The translations under genes were made by a program, and so were the position numbers. DNA of 64,000 nt, from contig NZ_VJXX01000002.1 of NCBI RefSeq assembly GCF_009377195.2, forward strand, positions 124,001 to 188,000. Direction: 5' to 3'. Below are positions 1-8,858 of this stretch, piece after piece (position 1 is the first letter of the stretch; the number at the start of each line of letters is the position of its first letter). The notes under the pieces were generated by a model. It was not told the DNA's origin. It saw only the letters and a list, made by a program, of their open reading frames with translations, and searched no databases. The stretch is from Arthrobacter bussei. Lineage in GTDB: Bacteria > Actinomycetota > Actinomycetes > Actinomycetales > Micrococcaceae.

Positions 1-1
1 G

Positions 2-172
2 TGCGGGTGGCTGAAGGACCGCTACGGCCTGTCCTGGCAGATCATCCCCGCCGTCCTGCCGTCGCTCATCGGCGGACCCGACCCCGACGGCGCCCAGCGC
101 GCAGTCGCCGCGATGCTGACGATGCAGAAACTCGACATCGCCGCCCTGCAGACGGCCTACAGCGGCACCTGA
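2..172 (+). CDS. PhnB-like VOC-fold protein, C-terminal fragment (cut by window edge)
   Basis: Only the last 56 codons are present; the frame enters at base 2 and ends at a TGA. The fragment starts with CGWLKDRYGLSWQIIP, a highly recognisable stretch of the PhnB-like (older name 3-demethylubiquinone-9 3-methyltransferase-like) branch of the VOC superfamily, followed by a short helical tail (MLTMQKLDIAALQTAY) typical of the end of this family. VOC proteins bind a metal in paired beta-alpha-beta modules; the substrate cannot be read from this piece. The family assignment is firm, the function is not. Confidence 0.8.
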   Translation, partial: CGWLKDRYGLSWQIIPAVLPSLIGGPDPDGAQRAVAAMLTMQKLDIAALQTAYSGT

Positions 173-294
173 GCAGGACAGCCGGCCAAGGGCCCCACTC
201 CGGGGCCGCGTCGGACAGGTTCCGATCCAGGGCTCGGCCAGCCGGCCTCACGCGAGGTACGCCGGCTCCCGGTCCGGGGCCGCTCGAGCCGGCC

Positions 295-732
295 TCACGC
301 CAGACGGACGTTCCCGATCTGGTCGACGCGCCAGCCGGGGTTGTGGGCGATCTCCCAGATGATGCCATTGGGATCGGCGACGAGGCCATGGTGGATCCCG
401 CCGAATTCGCCGTCCTGGGGGTCCTTCAGGACGGTGCCGCCGGCGTGGACGAGGCGTCCGATGGTCAGCGCGACCTCCTCCCGTGAGCCGACGTTGTGGG
501 ACAGGCTCATGCCGTGCGCACCAGCGGGAGCGCCCGAAGCACTGCCGCCGGTATCGCGGCGGAAGGACTCCGCGTCGAACAGCCCGAGGAGGACGCCGGG
601 GGCTACCTGGAAGAAGATGATCTCGCCGGGGACGTCCATGAGGGGTGTCCAGCCAAGGCCCGCGGTGTAGAACTGCCGTGCCGCGTCGAGGTCGGGGGTG
701 GCCAGCGTGACGAAGTGCACCTGTTGGTCCAT
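295..732 (-). CDS. VOC family (glyoxalase/bleomycin-resistance-like) protein
   Basis: The product is 145 residues, the usual size of a two-module VOC protein. It opens with [20 protein letters not shown], the classic first strand and helix of the fold, and has [19 protein letters not shown] after it; the second module holds [20 protein letters not shown] and IWEIAHNP. The family covers glyoxalases, dioxygenases and antibiotic-binding proteins; nothing here fixes a substrate. The start was set at the ATG giving MDQQVHF because homologous sequence begins there; the frame stays open 15 codons further upstream and no strong ribosome binding site decides the matter. The gene is divergent from the isochorismatase-like gene at 909. 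Confidence 0.8.
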   Translation of the reverse strand: MDQQVHFVTLATPDLDAARQFYTAGLGWTPLMDVPGEIIFFQVAPGVLLGLFDAESFRRDTGGSASGAPAGAHGMSLSHNVGSREEVALTIGRLVHAGGTVLKDPQDGEFGGIHHGLVADPNGIIWEIAHNPGWRVDQIGNVRLA

Positions 733-908
733 GACAGGAGTATCGCCGACGGCGCGGTGGTGGCGGCTTCCCGACACTGCGGAACCTCCCTGTCCGCATG
801 CCTCCTTCGGGCAGGCGCCGCCGTCGTACTGTTGTGGCAGCCGCTGAGGGCTCCCGCTTCACCGACGGGCGCGCAGGCACGGACATCCGGTACCGACGAG
901 GAGTAGCC

Positions 909-1463
909 ATGACGACACTCGAGCACCGTCCCTCCACAGCACTGCTGGTCATCGACGTGCAGAACGGGGTCGTCGCGTCAGCCCACGACCGGGATGCGGT
1001 GGTCGCGAACATCGATGCACTCGTCCGGCGCGCGCGTGCCGAGGCGGCCCCGGTGGTCTGGGTGCAGCACTCCGACGAGGAACTCGAGCGCGACTCGCAC
1101 GCGTGGCAGGTCGTGCCCGAGCTGCGTCCCCTCGACGGCGAGCGCCTGGTGTACAAGGCGCACGGCGATGCGTTCGAGGGCACGGACCTCGAGGACGTCC
1201 TCGAGGCGGCAGGGGTGGGACGGCTCGTGGTCACGGGCGCCCAGTCGGACGCCTGCATCCGCTCGACCATCCACGGGGCCTTCGTCCGCGGGTACGACGT
1301 GACCCTCGTGGGCGACGCCCACACGACGGAGGACCTCAGCGCGTGGGGCGCGCCGACGCCGGACAAGGTCATCGCGCACACCAACCTGTACTGGCAGAAC
1401 CAGACCGCGCCCGGCAGGAAGGCCGCGGTGGCAACGACCCGGGCGGTGGCCTTCTCGGACTGA
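909..1463 (+). CDS. Isochorismatase-family cysteine hydrolase
   Basis: The 184-residue product is a single isochorismatase/nicotinamidase-like domain. The expected catalytic triad is visible: Asp16 in LLVIDVQNG, Lys83 in LVYKAHGDAFEGTDLEDVL and nucleophile Cys116 in VVTGAQSDACIRST with the preceding cis-peptide region. Members hydrolyse amides or enol ethers (nicotinamide, isochorismate, ureidoacrylate, N-carbamoyl compounds); which one applies here cannot be told. The ATG at 909 is preceded by a GAGGAG-like ribosome binding site at 895-904, which decides against the open frame further upstream. The gene stands alone and ends at a large inverted repeat. Confidence 0.88.
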   Translation: MTTLEHRPSTALLVIDVQNGVVASAHDRDAVVANIDALVRRARAEAAPVVWVQHSDEELERDSHAWQVVPELRPLDGERLVYKAHGDAFEGTDLEDVLEAAGVGRLVVTGAQSDACIRSTIHGAFVRGYDVTLVGDAHTTEDLSAWGAPTPDKVIAHTNLYWQNQTAPGRKAAVATTRAVAFSD

Positions 1464-1537
1464 GCAGGTGGTGGACGCCGTGGAGGCGTCGGCCGACCGG
1501 TCGAGCGATGGCGGGCGTACGCGGGGGCAGCGTGTGC

Positions 1538-1613
1538 ATCCTTCCGGCGGGCTCGCAGGCGTCGCCGTCCTGCTGGGAACGGCGACGCCTGCGGCTCACC
1601 CCGGAAGGGTGAT
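1538..1613. terminator. Large inverted repeat between convergent genes, likely bidirectional terminator
   Basis: A perfect 13-bp inverted repeat (1555-1567 and 1580-1592, 12-nt loop) is framed by an outer pair CCTTCCGG (1540-1547) / CCGGAAGG (1601-1608). It lies between the isochorismatase-like gene on the plus strand and the MOSC gene on the minus strand, where a terminator for both would be expected. There is no clear T-run, so termination is inferred from structure and place. Confidence 0.6.
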
Positions 1614-1657
1614 GGAGGTCGGGGGAAGGGCTCCTGGAGGTCGGGGGAAGGGCTCCT
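1614..1657. repeat. 22-bp perfect tandem duplication
   Basis: The 22-bp unit GGAGGTCGGGGGAAGGGCTC+CT occurs twice head to tail (1614-1635 and 1636-1657), directly after the hairpin and immediately before the end of the MOSC gene. It probably arose by slippage; no function is evident. Confidence 0.85.
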
Positions 1658-1658
1658 G

Positions 1659-2228
1659 TCAGGGCAAGCGGCCCGGTCGCAGCACCGAGGCGATGTGCGC
1701 CCTGCCGGGGTCGAGCAGGACCGGGCTGACCAGCACGGCGGGACCGCGCTGCAGCGTCCCGCTGGTCAGCGGGCGGCAGCGGACCCCGCCCCGGCCCCGC
1801 ATGGCCTTGTGCGCACCCGGCGCCAGCACACGGTCCATCCAGGCGCACGGGTGCGCGTGGCGTCCGCCGTGGAACGCCACGGTTCCCGCCGGCGTCCCGA
1901 GGGTGAAGTCCTGGCCGATGAGCGGCGTCAGCTCGGCACCGCGCAGGATGATGTTGCGGCGGGGGAGGAGCGCGTCGAAGGGCTTCGCACCGAGGTCCGC
2001 GGCGATGGCGTCGAGTGACTCCACGGCCATCAGGGTCACCGCTGCGTCCATGTGGGCGGCTTTCCCGAAGAAGCGGTCACCGACGATCCCCTTGCCGGCC
2101 ACCACGTCGACGCTGCGGGCATCCTGCGTCGGCACGTCTGCCGCCCCGTCCTTCGCGCGCCCGAAGTACGCGTGCCCGGGCGAGACCAGCAGATGGAGGA
2201 TCTCGACGTCGTACCTGTACTCGGCCAT
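1659..2228 (-). CDS. MOSC domain-containing protein
   Basis: The 189-residue product is a stand-alone MOSC domain: VEILHLLVSPGHAYFGR at the start, GKGIVGDRFFG in the middle, and PRRNIILRGAELTPLIGQDF followed by HAHPCAWMDRVL, which carries the conserved cysteine. MOSC domains are found at the C-terminus of molybdenum cofactor sulfurases and in small proteins such as YiiM; they are thought to handle sulfur or bind molybdenum cofactor. The ATG is preceded by TAGCGT six bases upstream, consistent with a leaderless mRNA. It follows the flavin monooxygenase operon in the same direction, 37 bp upstream of which lies the operon's last gene, so a shared sulfur theme is possible but not proven. Confidence 0.85.
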   Translation of the reverse strand: MAEYRYDVEILHLLVSPGHAYFGRAKDGAADVPTQDARSVDVVAGKGIVGDRFFGKAAHMDAAVTLMAVESLDAIAADLGAKPFDALLPRRNIILRGAELTPLIGQDFTLGTPAGTVAFHGGRHAHPCAWMDRVLAPGAHKAMRGRGGVRCRPLTSGTLQRGPAVLVSPVLLDPGRAHIASVLRPGRLP

Positions 2229-2265
2229 GCGCCCACGCTACCCGCACAGCCGGACCCGCCGCGGG

Positions 2266-3702
2266 TCAGGGGACGTGCTCGCGCTCGCCGTGCACCAGCC
2301 AGTGGCCCACCGAGCGCGCCTTGTACACGGCCGGATTGTGGGAGGCGATGGTGCGCGCGTTGCGCCAATGCCGGTCCAGCGCCCTGCCTGCCTCTGTTGC
2401 GGAGGCTCCGCCGACCTCGAAGAGGTCTGTCGCCGCCCTCAGCGACTGCTCGACCGCGACGAGCTGAGCCTGGTTCACCGCGACCTCGGCGGCGTCCACT
2501 GCAGCCCGTACAGCCGTGTCGGGACCTGTGACGTAATGATCCGCCGCCGTGCCGGTCGCCGACCGGGTGTCCGGGCCGTCGTCGGCGGGCCGGACACCGG
2601 CCGGACCCGCCCGGAGGAGTCCGACGGCGGCGTCCAGGGCGTCGGCGGCTGCGAGCACCACGGCCTCGGCCGCGAAGGCACGCCCAGCCACCTCTCCGAC
2701 CACCTGGAGCACCTGCGGGTCCTCCCGGGGGAGCGCCGCCGCCGCCGTGATGTAGGAGCGCGTGCGCGGACGCACGAAGTCCGCTGCGTCGCGGGCCGCC
2801 GCGCGGGCGACACCCGCGAGTGCTGCGACCAGGACGAGCTGGAAGAAGCCGTGCACATGGCTCGGGGCGTCCGGCGAGTAGGTCCGGACATGCGCGGGGT
2901 CCACACGGACATCGGTGAAGTGGGTGGTCCCGCTGCCCGTCAACCGCTGCCCGAAGCCGTCCCAGTCGTCCACGCGCTCCACGCCGGCAGCTGTGGCGCG
3001 GACGGCGTAGCCCACGCGCTCGCCGTCGCGCACCGCGCTGCCCGCGATCCAGTCCGCGTAGAGGCTCCCGGTGCTGTAGTACTTCGACCCGGTGAGGGTG
3101 AGGGCGCCGTCCTGCCCGTCCGCCTCGGTGAGGGCAGTCCGGATGTCGCGCAGCGAGGTTCCCGTCAGCTCGCTCGACGCATTCCCGATCATCGCTCCTG
3201 CCGCGATGTCGAAGAGCCAGCGGTCGCGATGCGCCGACGGCGGCTGCAGCAGGAGCCCCTCGACGTACGCGAAGTGGCCGCGCCACAGCTGCGTGAGGTT
3301 GGAATCGGCGGTTGCCAGTTCGGTGAGCAGCGAGAACAGCTGCCGGAGCGTGGCGCCGGAGCCGCCGTACTCGACCGGCACCCGCAGGGCCCCGAAGCCA
3401 ACCTCCTTGAGGGCTGCCACCTCCCTGAAGGGCAGCCCGCGCTGCTGCTCGCGGTCCACGGCGCCCTCGGCGATGGCGGCGAAGAGCGGGCGGAACCGGT
3501 CGATGAGCGCAGCGGTCGGTGATGGATCCGCTGTGCCGGGCCAGCGGCCGGCTGCACCTGCCGCACCGACCGCACCGACCGCCCTGTCGGCGTCGGACGT
3601 TCCGGATGTCCGCCCGGCCGGCCCGGCGGTGGTCGCTTCGGCACGGACAGGTGTCCCTTCGGCCCGGGCGGTCGACGGTTCCCGATCGGCGGCCACGCTC
3701 AT
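2266..3702 (-). CDS. DszC/SfnB-type flavin-dependent monooxygenase (acyl-CoA dehydrogenase fold)
   Basis: The 478-residue product has the acyl-CoA dehydrogenase fold but the signature of FMNH2-dependent monooxygenases of the DszC/SfnB group: LWRGHFAYVEGLL, GSKYYSTGSLYADW, WDGFGQRLTGSGTTHFTDV, and near the end RHWRNARTIASHNPAVYKAR with the histidine and asparagine conserved in DszC. These enzymes oxygenate sulfur or carbon of organosulfur compounds using reduced flavin from a separate reductase. The ATG overlaps the TGA of the preceding monooxygenase gene by four bases, so translation is coupled. The first ~60 residues are Ala/Gly/Thr-rich and unlike the family; see findings. Substrate unknown. 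Confidence 0.82.
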   Translation of the reverse strand: MSVAADREPSTARAEGTPVRAEATTAGPAGRTSGTSDADRAVGAVGAAGAAGRWPGTADPSPTAALIDRFRPLFAAIAEGAVDREQQRGLPFREVAALKEVGFGALRVPVEYGGSGATLRQLFSLLTELATADSNLTQLWRGHFAYVEGLLLQPPSAHRDRWLFDIAAGAMIGNASSELTGTSLRDIRTALTEADGQDGALTLTGSKYYSTGSLYADWIAGSAVRDGERVGYAVRATAAGVERVDDWDGFGQRLTGSGTTHFTDVRVDPAHVRTYSPDAPSHVHGFFQLVLVAALAGVARAAARDAADFVRPRTRSYITAAAALPREDPQVLQVVGEVAGRAFAAEAVVLAAADALDAAVGLLRAGPAGVRPADDGPDTRSATGTAADHYVTGPDTAVRAAVDAAEVAVNQAQLVAVEQSLRAATDLFEVGGASATEAGRALDRHWRNARTIASHNPAVYKARSVGHWLVHGEREHVP

Positions 3703-5279
3703 CGCCTGCCTCCGGCGAAAGCCGGCGGAGCGGCGGACGCGTCGGACGCGTCGGGCACTGCGGGCCCCGGCGCTGCGGGCGCTGCGGCGACGGATGGCGC
3801 AGCCGCGCTGCGGTCAGCGGGGGACGGGCCGCCAACGGACGGGCCGCCACCGTGCCCGACGTCGGACGCCTCCGTCCGGGCGAGGACGCCCGCATCGTCG
3901 CCGAGGTGCGCACCGTTGCGGTAGCGGGCTCCTGGATGTTCGGGGAAGAGGCGCCTGTTGCCGGGCCCGAAGAGGCGTTCGCGCAGCGTGGACTCCTCGT
4001 AGGAGCGCCGGTAGAGACCCCGTTTCTGCAGCTCCGGAACGACGAACTCGACGAAGTCCTCGGCGGTCCCTGGCGTGAGGAACTGCCGGAGGTTGAAGCC
4101 GTCGAGATCCGTGGCCTCCACCCACCGCTCGATCTCGTCCGCGACCTCTCCAGGCGTGCCGATGGCCACGAAGGGGCCGCGGTCGAACCTCGTGATGCGC
4201 TCGAGGGCCTCGCCGACGGTCGTTCCCGCCGGATGCCGTCGGTTGCTGGGCTGCCGGTCACGACCCGGGCGGTTCTCGCGCGCGAGGATGTCGTCGATCA
4301 CCTCGTGGGCACGGTACGCCGCGAGATCGATCCCGCCACCGCCGGCGTGGGCGAGGTAGCCCTCCGCGCTGGACAGCCGCCGGAACTCCTCGGCCTTGCG
4401 CTGGGCCTCCTTGTGGGTCCGCCCGACGATCACCACGGCACCGGCAAAGGCCTTGATGTGGTGCGCTGCCCTGCCGTTCGTGACGGCGAGCCGGCGGAGG
4501 TCCGCGACGTTGTCGCGGTAGGCGGCCGCGTCACGCCCTCCGACAAAGACCCCTTCCGCATGCCTCGCCGCGAAGGCCTTGCCGGCCGTCGAACTGCCGG
4601 CCTGGAAGAGCACCGGCGTGCGCTGCAGCGAGGGAGCACTGAGGTGGGGACCCGCGACCGAGAAGTGGGGGCCGCGGTGGTCGATGTAGCGGACCTTCGA
4701 CGGATCGGTGTACACGCGGCGCTCGCGGTCCTCGATCACCGCGTCGTCGTCCCACGACCCCTCCCACAGCTTGTAGAGGACATCCAGGTACTCGTCGGCG
4801 ATCGCGTACCGCTGATCGTGTTCGACCTCGTCGGGCAGGCCGAAGTTGCGGGCGGCGTTGGGCAGGTAGGAAGTCACGATGTTCCAGCCGAAACGGCCCT
4901 TGGTCAGGTGATCGAGGGTCGACGCCCTCCTCGCGAAGGCGAACGGCGGCTCGTAGGTCGTCGAGAACGTCGCAGCGAACCCGAGGTGCTCGGTCACCGC
5001 GGCCATGGCGGGGATGATCAGGAGCGGATCGTTGCTCGGGATCTGCACTGCTTCCCGGAGTGCTGTCTCCGGCCCGGCACGATAGCCGTCGTAGGTGCCG
5101 ATGACGTCGGCGAGGAAGATGCTGTCGAAGAGACCGGCCTCGAGCAGCTTCGCCGTCTCCACCCAGAAGTCGAGGTCGTTGAAGCGGTGGCGGTTGTTCT
5201 CCGGGTGGACCCAGAGACCGTGGGAGATGTGTCCCACGCAGTTCATCTCGAAGAGATTGAAGGAGATCTGGCGTGTCAT
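3699..5279 (-). CDS. LLM-class flavin-dependent monooxygenase (NtaA/SnaA/DszA family)
   Basis: The 526-residue product begins MTRQISFNLFEMNCVGHISH and continues with GLFDSIFLADVIGTYDGY, EPPFAFARRASTLDHLTKGR and GWNIVTSYLPNAARNFG, all hallmarks of the NtaA/SnaA/DszA branch of bacterial luciferase-like enzymes. Relatives oxidise nitrilotriacetate, sulfones (DszA) or dimethyl sulfide (DmoA) with FMNH2 and O2. The family domain ends near residue 440; the last ~80 residues are Ala/Pro/Gly-rich and unusual. The start ATG overlaps the stop of the ABC ATPase gene (ATGA). Pairing with a DszC-like enzyme and an importer under a SAM-type riboswitch candidate suggests organosulfur breakdown. Confidence 0.87.
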   Translation of the reverse strand: MTRQISFNLFEMNCVGHISHGLWVHPENNRHRFNDLDFWVETAKLLEAGLFDSIFLADVIGTYDGYRAGPETALREAVQIPSNDPLLIIPAMAAVTEHLGFAATFSTTYEPPFAFARRASTLDHLTKGRFGWNIVTSYLPNAARNFGLPDEVEHDQRYAIADEYLDVLYKLWEGSWDDDAVIEDRERRVYTDPSKVRYIDHRGPHFSVAGPHLSAPSLQRTPVLFQAGSSTAGKAFAARHAEGVFVGGRDAAAYRDNVADLRRLAVTNGRAAHHIKAFAGAVVIVGRTHKEAQRKAEEFRRLSSAEGYLAHAGGGGIDLAAYRAHEVIDDILARENRPGRDRQPSNRRHPAGTTVGEALERITRFDRGPFVAIGTPGEVADEIERWVEATDLDGFNLRQFLTPGTAEDFVEFVVPELQKRGLYRRSYEESTLRERLFGPGNRRLFPEHPGARYRNGAHLGDDAGVLARTEASDVGHGGGPSVGGPSPADRSAAAPSVAAAPAAPGPAVPDASDASAAPPAFAGGRR

Positions 5280-7015
5280 GAGCGGACGGTGTCCTTCCGG
5301 AGGGCGGGAAGCGCGGGGATGGCATGGATGAGGTCCTGCGTGTACGCGTGGCGTGGGTGCTCGAAGATGTCCTCGACCGGGCCGTGCTCCAGCACCACGC
5401 CATCGCGGAGGACCAGGACGTCGCGGCTCACGTGCTGGATCACGCCGAGGTCGTGCGAGATGAAGAGGTAGCTGAGACCGAACCGTTCCTGGAGGTCCGC
5501 CAGGAGGTCGAGGATGCGCGCCTGCACGGTGACGTCGAGGGCGGACACCGGCTCGTCGCAGACGATCACCTCCGGCTCGGCGGCGAGGGCGCGGGCGATG
5601 GCGACGCGCTGGCGCTGACCCCCGGAGAGATCGATCGGCCGGGCCCGTGCGCGGTCCGCCGGCAGATCCACGAGCCCGAGGAGCTCGAGGACGCGCGTGG
5701 CCCGAGCCCTCGGCGGAACCCCTGCCGCGGCGACGGCCTGACCGATGATCTGCCGCACGGTCCTGCGCGGGTCGAAGGACTGCAGGGGATCCTGGTAGAT
5801 CATCTGCACCGAGCGCCGTACGAAGGTGTCCCGAGCCGCCCGGTGCTCGTCCCACGTGCGTCCGTGGACCAGGACGGTGCCCGCGTCGGGCTGCTCGACC
5901 CCGAGGACGATCCGGGCGACAGTGCTCTTGCCCGAACCGGATTCGCCGACGATCCCGAGGGTCGTCCCCCGTTCGAGGGTGAAGGAGACATCCTGCACCG
6001 CGGTGCGCGTGGTGCGGGCCGGGCCGGGATAGTCCTTCCGGAGCCCGCCGACCGTCAGGATCGGAGTATCGCCGGCCGGGGGCCGGCGGATGGATCCGTG
6101 GAGGTCACGTACCGCCGGGGCGGGCGTGCCCGACGGCGGCCGGTCCGGTGTCCCCGCGGCGTCGTCGGCCGAAGGTGCGATGAGGCGGCGACCTCGGGAC
6201 GCGCGGGACGGTACGGCCGCAAGGAGCCCTCGGGTGTAGGGGTGGCGGGGGTCCTGCAGGACGGCCTCGACAGAACCCTCCTCGACGATCTCCCCGTCCC
6301 GCATGACTGCCACGCGATCGGCGAGGTCGGCGACGACGGCGAGGTCATGGCTCACCACGAGCATGCCGGTCCGTGATCCCTTGAGGCCGCCGAGGAGCCG
6401 GAGGACCTGCGCCGCGATCGTCGCGTCCAGCGCCGTCGTCGGTTCGTCCGCGATGAGGAGGGCCGGGCCCGCTGCGATGGCGGAGGCGATGAGCGCCCGC
6501 TGCCGCAGACCACCGGAGAGCTCGTGCGGGTACTGGTCCGCGCGCAGCTCGGGATCCGGCACGCCCACGGAGGCCAGGAGCTCCGCGACGCGACGCCGTC
6601 GTCCTGGCCGGTCCAGCTCGGTGTGGAGCCGCAGGACCTCGCCGACCTCGGCGCCGACGGTACGGAGCGGGTCGAGGGAGGACAGTGCGTCCTGCAGGAC
6701 GAACCCGGCGCGGCGCCCGCGGACGCGGGACCACTGCCGTTCGGACCACTGCCCGGCATTCACGCCGCCGAACCGCTGGACGTCCGACCGGACCTCCGCG
6801 GACGGACCGGTCAGGCCCACGAGGGTGCGGGCGGTGACCGATTTCCCGGATCCCGATTCACCCACGAGAGCCAGGCACTCACCGGACCGGACGGACAGGC
6901 TGACGCCGCGCACCACCTCGCGGCGCCGGGCGCCGTGCCCGAAGGCGACGGTCAGGTTCTGGAGCTCGACGAGGGGGGACATGGGGGACACGGGGGACGG
7001 GGGGAGCGAGGTCAT
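5276..7015 (-). CDS. Oligopeptide/nickel-type ABC importer, fused double ATPase
   Basis: The 579-residue protein holds two complete ABC ATPase domains in one chain, equivalent to DppD and DppF fused. The first has GESGSGKSVTARTL, signature LSGGLRQRA and Walker B LLIADEPTTALD; the second has GESGSGKSTVARIV, LSGGQRQRVAIARAL and VIVCDEPVSALDVT. Each is followed by the short region that ends this subfamily (HPYTRGLL and HAYTQDLIHAIP). It energises import through the two permeases encoded just upstream. The ATG overlaps the permease stop (ATGA); an internal ATG (MSPLVELQNL) ten codons in is an alternative start. Confidence 0.92.
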   Translation of the reverse strand: MTSLPPSPVSPMSPLVELQNLTVAFGHGARRREVVRGVSLSVRSGECLALVGESGSGKSVTARTLVGLTGPSAEVRSDVQRFGGVNAGQWSERQWSRVRGRRAGFVLQDALSSLDPLRTVGAEVGEVLRLHTELDRPGRRRRVAELLASVGVPDPELRADQYPHELSGGLRQRALIASAIAAGPALLIADEPTTALDATIAAQVLRLLGGLKGSRTGMLVVSHDLAVVADLADRVAVMRDGEIVEEGSVEAVLQDPRHPYTRGLLAAVPSRASRGRRLIAPSADDAAGTPDRPPSGTPAPAVRDLHGSIRRPPAGDTPILTVGGLRKDYPGPARTTRTAVQDVSFTLERGTTLGIVGESGSGKSTVARIVLGVEQPDAGTVLVHGRTWDEHRAARDTFVRRSVQMIYQDPLQSFDPRRTVRQIIGQAVAAAGVPPRARATRVLELLGLVDLPADRARARPIDLSGGQRQRVAIARALAAEPEVIVCDEPVSALDVTVQARILDLLADLQERFGLSYLFISHDLGVIQHVSRDVLVLRDGVVLEHGPVEDIFEHPRHAYTQDLIHAIPALPALRKDTVRS

Positions 7016-7929
7016 GGGAGTCTTCCTTCGGACCGCCGGCGCAGCTCGCGCCCGACGACGGTGATGGACAGGACGGTGGCGACGAGGAAGGCCGCGGGGA
7101 GCGTGATCAGCCAGGGTGCATTGGAGATGAAGTTGCGCCCGGCCGAGAGCATGGCGCCCCATTCGGGCGCGGGGGGAGGGGTGCCGAGGCCGAGGAAGCT
7201 GAGGGAGGCACCTGCTCCGATGGCGGACCCGACGCCGATCGTCGCCAGCACGAGGACCGGCTTGATGACGTTCGGCAGGATGTGCGCGAGGAGTACGCGC
7301 CAGCCGGGCAGCCCGAGGGTACGCGCCGCCTCGACGTACCCGGAACGGCGGACCAGGTGGGTCTGAGCACGGGTGATCCTCGCGTAGTAGGCGATGCTGC
7401 CGGCGCCGATCGCCAGGATGGCGTTCCCCGTCCCGCCGCCGATGATGCCGATCACCACGAGCGCCAGGAGGATCTCCGGGATGGCGAGGGTCACGTCGAG
7501 CACCCGCATGACCGATGCCTCGACGAACCGTCCGTTGAGGCCTGCCAGCAAACCGATCGCCGTGCCGCCGACCACCCCGATCGCGGTCGCGCCGAGACCG
7601 ATGGAGAGCGATGTCGCTGCACCGTGGACGATCCGCGTGTAGGCGTCGGCGCCGGAGTCGTCCGTGCCGAACCATGCCTGCGGCCCGGGTGCCTCGAAAC
7701 TCCTCGCCGGCTCGACGGCGTAGGGGTCGCCGGGAGCGAGGAGTCCAGGAACGAGGACCGCCGCGGCGAGCCACAGGAGGAACGCGGAGGCCAGGACGAG
7801 CCCCGGGCGGAAGCCGCGCCGTCGTCGTCCCGCTCGTTTGACCGGCCTCGGCGCCCCGGGCGTGGGGAGCGTACCGGTCGGGGCGGCCTGCACCGCGACC
7901 GGCGGGAACGTGCGGTCGGTGATGCTCAT
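7012..7929 (-). CDS. ABC transporter permease, DppC/OppC type
   Basis: The 305-residue membrane protein carries the N-terminal OppC segment with one membrane span after a polar basic leader (KRAGRRRRGF), then WFGTDDSGADAYTRIVHGA, the typical DppC motif, and a BPD permease domain with the EAA-type loop EAARTLGLPGWRVLLAHILPN and SFLGLGTPPPAPEWGAML near the end. It forms the channel with the neighbouring DppB-type permease. Start and stop overlap the adjacent operon genes by four bases on both sides. Confidence 0.92.
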   Translation of the reverse strand: MSITDRTFPPVAVQAAPTGTLPTPGAPRPVKRAGRRRRGFRPGLVLASAFLLWLAAAVLVPGLLAPGDPYAVEPARSFEAPGPQAWFGTDDSGADAYTRIVHGAATSLSIGLGATAIGVVGGTAIGLLAGLNGRFVEASVMRVLDVTLAIPEILLALVVIGIIGGGTGNAILAIGAGSIAYYARITRAQTHLVRRSGYVEAARTLGLPGWRVLLAHILPNVIKPVLVLATIGVGSAIGAGASLSFLGLGTPPPAPEWGAMLSAGRNFISNAPWLITLPAAFLVATVLSITVVGRELRRRSEGRLP

Positions 7930-8858
7930 GCGGTCACCACTTTCGGATCGATGAGGGTGTACAGGAGGTCGATCACGAGGTTCACCACGACGTAGACCGC
8001 GGCAGCGAGGAGCACGATCCCGATGATGACGGGCAGGTCCTTGTTGTACACAGATGCCAGGGTGAGGGAGCCGATGCCCTGTCGGCTGAACAGCGTCTCC
8101 ACGACCACCGAACCGCCGAGCAGCGCAGCGACCACGAAGCCGGACATCGTCAGCACGGGGATGACGGCGTGCCGCAGGGCGTGGCGGACGCGGACAGCGA
8201 GGTCCCGCAGGCCCCTGGAACGTGCCGTGAGGATGAAGGGCTGCTCCAGGACGTCCTCGAGTTCGTTGCGGAGGACCTGCGACAGTGTGCCGAAGACAGC
8301 CAGGGCCAGGGTGAGGGCTGGCAGGACGAGCGCGGCAGGGCCCTGGTTGCCGCCGATGGGGAACCAGTGGAGCGTGAAGGAGAAGAGGATCAGGAGGGCG
8401 AACCCGATGATGAAGGTGGGGGTCGCAGCGAGGACCACCTCGATCCCGGAGACGATCTCGCGGATCCACGGGGCGCGCTGCGCCGAGAGGATCGCCACCG
8501 CGAACGTGAGGGGCAGCGCCAGGGCGACGGCGGCGGCGGACAGGGCCGCCGTCGCCCCGATCTGCTGTCCGATGGCCTCCGACACGGGGATGCGCAGCCG
8601 ATAGGACTGACCGAGGTCACCCTGCAGCAGGTTGCCCAGGTAGCTGCCGTACTGCACGACGAACGGCTGGTCGAGCAGATAGTCGGCGCGGACCTGCGCG
8701 ATGGCCTCGTCGGTGGGCCGCGCGTCCGGCCCACCGAGGATCAGCAGGGCCGTGTCCCCCGGTACCAGATGGATCGCAAGGAAGGTGAGGGACGCCGCGC
8801 CCCACAGGACGCCGACGCCGATCAGCAGGCGGGTGACGACGCGGCGGAGGACGGCCAC
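7926..8858 (-). CDS. ABC transporter permease, DppB/OppB type
   Basis: The 310-residue product starts with a membrane segment ending LTFLAIHLVPGDTALLILGG, the standard DppB opening, and shows QYGSYLGNLLQGDLGQSYR, ARSRGLRDLAVRVRHALRHA (cytoplasmic coupling loop) and VVETLFSRQGIGSL. About six membrane spans are apparent. Together with the DppC-type subunit it forms the translocation pore of a dipeptide/oligopeptide/nickel-class importer. The gene begins at the base immediately after the stop of the solute-binding protein gene and overlaps the next permease gene by four bases. Confidence 0.92.
   Translation of the reverse strand: MAVLRRVVTRLLIGVGVLWGAASLTFLAIHLVPGDTALLILGGPDARPTDEAIAQVRADYLLDQPFVVQYGSYLGNLLQGDLGQSYRLRIPVSEAIGQQIGATAALSAAAVALALPLTFAVAILSAQRAPWIREIVSGIEVVLAATPTFIIGFALLILFSFTLHWFPIGGNQGPAALVLPALTLALAVFGTLSQVLRNELEDVLEQPFILTARSRGLRDLAVRVRHALRHAVIPVLTMSGFVVAALLGGSVVVETLFSRQGIGSLTLASVYNKDLPVIIGIVLLAAAVYVVVNLVIDLLYTLIDPKVVTA

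Noticed and set aside
248..1384. Long minus-strand frame antisense to the isochorismatase-like gene
   Set aside because: Arg/Pro/Ser-rich shadow translation; the plus-strand gene has clear catalytic motifs.
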